64,000 nucleotides of DNA from Chlorops oryzae (taxonomy: Eukaryota; Arthropoda; Insecta; Diptera; Chloropidae). This document shows, piece after piece, positions 50,501 through 59,500 of the stretch (position 1 is its first letter; each line of letters begins with the position of its first letter). A program made the translations under genes and the position numbers. The stretch lies in assembly GCA_020466095.1 (NCBI GenBank), contig CM035807.1, positions 21,188,985 to 21,252,984 of the forward strand, read 5' to 3'. Under the pieces are notes generated by a model. The model was not told where the DNA came from, ran no database searches, and worked only from the letters and a program-made list of their open reading frames with translations.

Positions 50501-53500
50501 TTCGATATCCTCTCAAAATGTCAAAATTTTAATAAAAATTTTTGGTTTTTCAGAACGACAGTAGCAAACGGGCCCTGTAAGTCGTTCAAGTTGTTTATCC
50601 TCGAAACTAATTTATCTTGCATTTGATAGGTCCTTATAATAAGGGAAAGAAGCCTATGTATGGGCCCTACTAGACGAGGGATCAGTGATCACACAAGAAG
50701 GATTAAAAAAAAAATAAGAAAATAGTCCTATCTTATTGGTCCTTTGAAGGAGTTAGTGTCCAGCTAAAAAGTTGTGAAACTAATTGTTTGAAAATCAGAC
50801 TCACAGGGAATTCTGACAACAGTCACTTGGAGGAACCATTTTGTGGTAATGAAGTGCGTTAGTAAGAGTGAAGTAATCCTAACCCCACATAAATAGGGCA
50901 ATAGAAAACATTTTAATTCGACTTCTAAAGGTAGGCAATGTGAAGACTTAAAATCAATTTATATAGCTAGCCAACTCAAGGAGTCGGCGGCACGACTCTG
51001 CTAAAGACTCCTTATTTGGAGATCAAATTTTCCTGAAGTCGCCCCGACAGGATCTCGAAATGAGCGGATTTTTTTTCGGAAAAAAAGAGCAAATATGTTC
51101 CTTTGGGGGATATCAAAATGTACCTTTCATAATTGGTAGAATCTTACTTAACCCATTTTGGATCGACAACAACAAATAGCCATTATTTTTGTTAGAAAAA
51201 TCGGACAGCCGAAATGGGTTAAGAGGCTGTTTGAACTCTCTTTCAGAGTTATAAACATAAAAATATTCCTTAAGTCTCCATAAACACTTCTAGGCGGTGG
51301 TTTTTCTAAGCCTTTGGAAAAAGGCTCCGTAAGCACTACTTCGAAGAGTTCTTTCAGGAGTCCATTAAAAATTCTTTTTTGGGCCATTCATTATTTTACC
51401 ATAAAAATGGCTTAAAAAAAATTTAGAAAATCCGCACAACTCCCAAAATTCTTGCTTAGGATGTGTTTAAATGGACAATATATATAAGATGAATGTGAAT
51501 ATGAATATTCTAAATATTTACATGCATACTTTGAGGTGCTGCAGTATTGGTATTTTGCGTTTTCCAAAAAAAAATTTAAGACAATCTAAAAATAAAGGCA
51601 AAAAAATCGCATAGAAAATTCTAAATTATCGGAAGATAGCCCAAGATCGTCGCATATCCATTTGATATGATCTTTGTTCGGCTGTACAGATCAAAATGAG
51701 GCAAAATCGTGATGCATTCTGTAACGTTACGACTTTGGTAAAAAGCCCAAATGTGTCTTTTGTGACGGAAAATTCTGCATCAATCCCACAAAAAATATCC
51801 AAATTTAAGCCAGACATATTCCTCTTGGTTCACCTATTACCAAAATGAAATAATAATCATTAAATCATTTCAAGTGATTTTACTTTAGACCATCAAATGC
51901 AATCACAAATGAGAGCACGTTTGACGGCAACATACGTTCAAGTAAAAGCAACTGAATTTAGAAAACTTTCATTAAGCCTTCGGTGCATCCAATGAATTAA
52001 TAATATTAACGATAATATATATTATTATATTATATACGCATGGCAATGGGAAGGCAATTTTATAACATAAGCATTCGAGAAGACTGCAGCTGCGTCCCGA
52101 AGTTTGTAAAATAAAGCCAAACACCGAACGATACGTTCGCCTAATTAAGTCTATTAAAATCCATAGCCCAGGTAGGTAGTTGCTTCCGTAGGGAAACCCG
52201 TATAAATACGTAAGTATTTCAACTATCAACCGAATCAAGACAAGGTACGACGAGTAGCAAAAAGGCCGAAAGGAAAAGGCGGCGCACCAATGTGCAAGTA
52301 GACACAGAATTATGTAGAACTTATAAGTAAATGTCCACATTCGCCACATATGCATGACCATTTCAGTGACTTAGTTAAAATGCCTTGGGAAAATAGGAAA
52401 ACTAGATAACGAAAACAAAACTCTCACTGCCATATGTCTCTTCGCCTCTCGAGCTTCTCTTCGTTCGAAATGTGTAATGCTGTGTCTTCAAAGCATAAGT
52501 GCTTAAAACTATTAATTCAAGACTCTCAAGACACTCGTATCGTCGTCTCATATCGCATCAAATTGAATGCAATTCGAAAGTAGAAACTTCAACTTACCAA
52601 CCAACTGACACTTCTTCTGCTTTTGCTCTTCTTCTTGGTCGTCGTCTTCGACTTCGGCTCCATCGCATCGGTTCAGTAGAAAACTTGTGGTGTTATTAAC
52701 ATTATCGAGGATACCTTTATGAATTTATTTATAAATTGCATGTGCGCACAAAATCCAGAGTCAGCAGGTTTGCCAAACAGATTTAAGTAAATTTTGACAG
52801 TAGGTTATCGTCTACGGTTTAGTTTAAGTGCGCTGAACATATGCTACGAATACGAGTGAACGAACATGAACAACGCTCTGCTACTGGAGCACATTCTGTA
52901 GTAATACGTACTCAGAGGAAGCCGTAAGCCTTTTAGCTCTCAAAATATTACCTATCATTGCCTTGCCATGAATGTGACGTTGTCGTTTTATGGAAATTGT
53001 TGGTTGATCGCGCGTTCGTATTGGACTGAAGTTGCGAAAGGAAATTTTGCCCGAAATGTGTTCGACAAAAAAAAAAAAAAGTCCAGTTGTATGATTCAAA
53101 CGGAGCGATAAACAAAAGGAGTATATAGTGGATTCGCAATGAGACGACTTAAAAAAAGAAATGATTGCAAACTTCCATCTAAGGCGATATTTTTGCAGGG
53201 ATAAATATCGCTCTATAAATCAATGTGAAATCTATGGACAGCTACAAATAATATAACATCAATTTAAAGCAACACTTCCCCCCTATTCGGAGAACACTAA
53301 GCATTTGATAAACAATCGTATTGAATCACTAATCTCATGGTTGGTGGTGCTAACATGCAATTAAAAATTGATTTTTTTTATACAAAGTATTTTCAATATT
53401 TGGCTCTTGCGGAGAGCGAAAAAAAATATCACCAGTGAATGAATTATCATGGAGATTACGATATTCTGAAATTTCGAACGCGCTAGCTTAACAGGTAATT

Positions 53501-56500
53501 AAAAAACGATTGCAGAATTCAGCCCACACAGCAAACATACGAACAAACCCTGTAGAGAATCTAACTACTGTCCAATTACACATCAACTGGTCACAAAGAG
53601 ACTGGTAGCATTAGTTCGTAATTCGACACGAGTTTCTTAGCATTGAATAAACTCTCAATTTTGATAGCTTCGTGGACAGTTGGAGATCAATTTATTCCGA
53701 CAATGGAATGTTAAAATAAATCTGATCATTCAATCAGCACTTATGATTGACCATTTGTTAATAGACATACAGTCCTATTCTGAATATTCCCGGGGAACGA
53801 AATCCCGGGGAATTTACTTTTCTCGAGACTAAAATTCTCCTTTTTCAAATAGATAGGTTAAGTAAAATTATGGGTATGTGTCAAATACCCATTTCCCATC
53901 AAATTTCTTCCCCCAAATATTTAAGAAAGAAGAATTTTACTCTCGAGAAAAGTAATTTCCCCGGGACTTTTATTCCCCGAGAATATTCAGAATCGGGCTG
54001 ATAATCAAATCGATTCACATAGATGGAATATTGTACATTACACAGTCTGTTTCCAAACATGTCTGGGTATTTTTTCGCCAGCTAATTTTTCCTCGACAAA
54101 AAACTCCTCCTGTTCCAAACACATATTTCATTTTTCCGGAGGGAATTATTTCTCATTTTTGAAATTCATTTAGAATATGAGGAAAATATTCAGCCCAATT
54201 CTAAATATTCCCTGAGAATTTTTCCTTGTGAAATTGAAAAATAACTCTCCCATTCTTAGCATATTGGGACGGGATTTGAAAAATAACTCTCCCAATTTAC
54301 GTATATTTTGGGACGGGGAACAAGTTTTTCGAAAACTTTCCAGCAAAGGCCATCACATTCCTTCCATTATTGCGGCTTAAAATAATTCCTTTTACCGTGG
54401 AGAAAAATTTTCAAGGGGAAAAATTCACAGGGAATATTGACACACGAATTTTCGTTTGAAATAATCGATTACGTCGGCGAGAAGGTAAAGGGGAAGAGAA
54501 GAGATTTCCCTTCGTCAGACCATATCACATAACTAAAGAATTTCGAAATAATTTTTGTCTTGAAAGCGGGAATTAGACTAGATCGCTTCATAGTAGTCGA
54601 GAATTGACTAGACTTTTGACAATTGAGCATTGAAAAATCATTCGACGCAAAAATTGAGTGAGCTATCGAATGTAAAACCATAAACTAGATTTGTTTAATA
54701 GTGGTAATTTCGAATGAATGAAAACATATGCAAAATTGAGTTGGCTTCGATAAACCTAACCATTTTTAAAAAATGAATAATATGAAACATATTCAATTGT
54801 CACAACACCATAAAAAAATATAAATACAGAACTCTCCCAAATATAATCCACCCCGGATTAAAGTCAATGTCCACTTAAATGCACTGCAAAAATTTGCAAT
54901 GATGTTTCTTTTTGTTTCCTCGCTTAAAAGAACGATTTTTTTTTTTAATCTCAACGGCTCTCATGCCCGGGGATGACTGTAGTGCAATTTGCTGCGTGAT
55001 TTTTCACTTAAACAAAAGCTCAAAAAAAAAAAGAATTAAGCAAAAACAATCGGGTTTGTTCAAATATAAGCAAAGATTTTGTTTTGGTGAATATAAAATT
55101 TCATTCATTAGAAGTTTTAAGGCAATAAAAATATATGTGCATTACAAAACAAACCATTTTAAAAATATATATATATATAAACCCATTTCGAACATACATA
55201 CAATCAGTGACGATCGAAATTTTGCTCCCTCACCATACGAACTTTCTCGACATGCTTTCTATCACCCACAGACCGACCAAAGAATTTCTACATGAGAAAA
55301 GTAATGCTATGAAATGGCTTTTTTTGAATAAAAAAAAAAAAAAAGCAGCAGAAATAGTACTTCTTTTCTTTTGTTGTTGTTGTTGCTATAGTTGTTAGAG
55401 TTGCTGTTGTTGTTGCTTTTGTCATTATATCACTGTTGAATACCATTTCTATCCACTTTGGTGATAGTAGCGAAATTTCATCGTCAGAATTAAGGAGCAC
55501 TATTATTGCTGGCATCGCGCAACCACGAGGAATTTAAAACTTCACGCAATGTCCAACGTTTCGATGTGTCCGGCTCAAGGAGAACGGAAACAGCAGCCTT
55601 CGCCTGCCCAGAGATACGATCCTGTAAATTACGACGGAAGGCGAATCTCTTACTCCGTTGATCCTCGAGCAATTTTGTTAGATTGTAATCTTCGAATGGC
55701 ATCTTGGCGTTAAGCATTATGAATAGTACAACGCCCAATGACCATGCGTCAGCGGCTCTCGGGTCATATGGCTGGCCGCAGACAATTTCTGGCGAAGCGT
55801 ACGCTGCCGAGCCACAAAATGTCTCCGATTTAACATCACGTCCGTTCTCGTCACAACAGTAACGAGCAAAACCAAAATCACCCAATTTAACGTTCATCCG
55901 CTTCGATAGTAGGATATTCTCGCATTTCAAATCACGATGAACAATATCATGATTGTGCAGATATTTAACCGCTTTGGTCATTTGCATGAACCACATTTTC
56001 GATTGACGCTCCTCGATCGGGCCGTGCTTCTTGATATAGGTCAGCAGATCACCATTTTCAGCGTAACGCATGAATATGAATATTTTCGGACCACGCTGTA
56101 GAATACTATGGATTTGTATTATATTCGGATGATCGATTTTCGTTAGGATCTCCAGCTCGCGTGGAAAGAATTTATGCACGAAATCCGTTGGCGCTGTCGA
56201 TTTGTCAATTACTTTGCAGGCTAAATTGACACGCTGGCCATCTTGCTCCTCATAGCCAGCGGTAATAACGGTCGCATAAGATCCCTCGCCGATCTTATAG
56301 CCAACTTCGTAGCCACGTTGCGCCAACGCATCAACGTCAGAATTGCGTGCACTCAGGGCGCTTCGATTTGAGGCAAATCTGGGCATTTTACTCGAATACT
56401 GTTGTCTCTTCGTGCTGTCGTTTTTTCGTTCCGGTTTCGTTCTTTTTCGTTCTTTTTCGTTTCCGTTTCCGTTTCAATTTGTATTTTCCTTCTTCCCGTA

Positions 56501-59500
56501 ATTTTTTATAGGAAGATGTGTGATGTTTTTCCTTTTTTTTTTTTTTTTAAATTGGTATTTGCAGAAGCTGAATTAGAACAATTTTAAAATTGCACTCAAA
56601 GAAGGGCCGGACAATTTTGTTTATACTATTGCGAAAAATAAACTATATATATATAAAATATATATATATTTGCAGACCCCACAAAATTTTTATGTTTCGC
56701 TAAAATTTATGAAAATGTCTGCTCACACCGATTTTGAAATGGAAAATTAATTGAAAAAATTTTTTAATATAGAACGAAAATTTTTCATTTTGTAAATCCT
56801 TTTTTTTGTAAGTTGAATGAGAAAATGACTAAAGTCTTTTATCGGAAAACTAGATGAGACTAAAAAGAAGAAAAAAAATTATAATAATGAAAAATAAAAT
56901 AAAAAGAATTTCTCACTGTTGCCAATTTAGGGGAATCTCTCCAAAATTAAAAGAAATTTATGATCTCAAGTGGAGTCTTAGAGCAGAAAAATGGTCAGGG
57001 AAATTTTTATGCGATATTATGGGACCAAGTTTTTGTCTTTAGAAGATTTAAATATTGAATTTTTGAGAAATTTGGCTACGTTTTGAGATATTCAGGGGAA
57101 TATTCCTCTAAAAATCTGGCAACAGTGGAATTTCTTTCCAGCGATTATCGAATTCAAAAATGCAAATGTCTCCGATTCAATTTTTGACATAATATTCTCA
57201 CGCTTTAATTTCTTTTTTTTTAGGTGATTTTATTTTTTCATCGGCGCAGCTCAATGGCACTCATCAATCCTACACGAAATATGGACACGAACCGAACTCC
57301 ACTCTGCCTACAGACTCAGAACTGAGTGGCTCCGAAAGAACAAGGCGATTAATACCTTATATGGCATTTTATTTACCACCTTCGGCGATTCCAGTGAATC
57401 AGCAATATGCCATACAAACGGTAGGTGGTCCATAAAAAAAAATTTCTTCATTCACATTCTAACCTAGAAAGGTAAAAATTCTATCACTAGGCTCAACAAA
57501 ATCGATATTCATCGAATTCAAGCGAGCACCTGCTGCCGCCGCCTCCGGCAGCAGAAGAAAGTGCTGGTCCCGTACCACCACCAGGATATATTGCTGTACC
57601 GAGCTATTTTTATCCAGCCGGTGTGGAGGAGAGAGCCCCAAACACTGGCTATAATGTTCCGAAACAAGAGCAGCCAGTCAATTATGAGAGTTCAAATATC
57701 GCCAATGAAAATGGAGGAAATGGAAATTCAGGTCCCATTGTACATTTATTACCACCTGGACCAGCTGATGAGACACCCTTTGTTGGTGTTCTGGTTCGAG
57801 AAAGAAGACCGCCCACCAAGGTGAGTGTCACCTATATTTAGGAGAAAATGTATCAACACTCATCATATCTTTACAGTATAAGACAGTCCAACATTTCCCA
57901 CCATTATACGAAGATAACATACAAAATCTAAAGGCCCAAGCTGAACAGCAACAACAACAACAGCAACTGCAGCACCGGCAGCCGCAGGGAAAACAAATTT
58001 GGCACCCTCAGCGTTTGAAGGCATCGAAATTCAATTTTACGCCATTTACCTCATCGAATACGCTGCCTGGAAAATTCGTTCCGATTTTTTATACTTCCTC
58101 TACGAGCACTAGCGGCGGCGGCGGCGGCGGACGGTGTTAAAAGCAAAACAATCAATTACAACTATGACGAAACGCCTGAGGAACCAATGCATCAATTGCA
58201 ACAGGAACACAATTACGAAAGCTCCTACAAGGAACTGCAGCCTGCTACATATCATCAAACGATCGCGGAACCAATTCCGTTGCCGCCATCTCCTGATGAA
58301 TCATCATCATCATCTTCCACGAAAGAAGCGCAACAAGAGCCGCATATCGACTTCATTGCAATCGGTGGATTAACAGGACCATCAGCTGAAAACGTACCGT
58401 CAACGCAGTCAGGGTAAGATTAATTGCCAGTAGGCGGTGGAAGAAAGATGAATAGATGACTTTTTTTTTGTGAAAATTTTTCTTTTCGGATTTCTCTTCT
58501 GTTTCAATGCACACTCCACTCAATCCAGCGAAGATAATTCAATTTTTGGCAAATTGCCATATGAAGATATTGGTTGCAAAATTTGAGTTATGATTTCCAT
58601 TGTTGTCTCTTTGCTGGAGTGAAGTGTGATGTGGTTCATTGGTACAATGATTTGTTTCCTTTTGTAACTAAGTGTTTTTCAAAGCGTGCAAAAGAACGCA
58701 CTCGACACAGGGACACAATCTAAACCAGAAGGAGGACTGAGTTTTGAATCGATATAAAACACGTTAAAAATGTTTAAGAACACAATCAGAGGTGTATCAA
58801 AAGGTGTGATTGAATGGTCTTAAAACACATCGATATTCAAAAGCGCCATCGAAATGGTGGCGCATGATTAGTCAAGCTCATTCAAGAGACTCATTCATAC
58901 ATTTTACATTAAAGTTATGAAGCCAAATTTCCTATAATAGTGGGGTTACATTATTTTTAAATCTAGACATCATTACTAAGAAGAAACATTGACTAGATTT
59001 GAAAGTATTGAACATGCAACCATTCAACTATTGCGCATTTCATAGCTTGGAGCAACATTTTTTTTTTTTTGTTGTCAATTGTAAATACTTTAATAATTTT
59101 CTCATTCTTTCACAAAATTCAATATTGTACAAAAACACTTAATTTCATTAAATTATAGCCCAGCTTATCATATTGTAAAAGACAACTCACCGCCGACAGA
59201 ATTTTCACCCATATCACCATCACATCAATCGCTTAATAGCCTCAAGGTACCGCAACAGCTGCAATATCGTCCATCAAAACATCCACATTATCATACACTA
59301 CGACCAGATAATACTTTTACCAACGAACAAGGCCAGCATGAAGCAAGACATCATCAACATGCACAGCAACAGCAACAACAACAACACACCACCACCACCA
59401 CCATCACAGCAACAATATTTCAATGTTAATGAATTAACTCCCCAAGAGAGATACGTTCTCTTTTTACGGCAACGTCTGCATTACAACAAGCAACGTCAAA

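Larger units (their letters stand above)
26484..57223 (+). other. First intron of the large gene, about 30.7 kb
   Basis: Starts GTAAGC and ends in a T-rich acceptor TTTAG. It contains the antisense kinase gene (55490-56386) and many transposon remnants listed separately. The rest is AT-rich DNA in which I saw no other exon with supporting splice sites and motifs. Confidence 0.65.

Noticed and set aside
58077..58112. A micro-intron to explain the exon 4 frame break
   Set aside because: The only GT-AG pair bridging the break is 36 bp, shorter than a normal fly intron, and it lacks a branch and pyrimidine tract.
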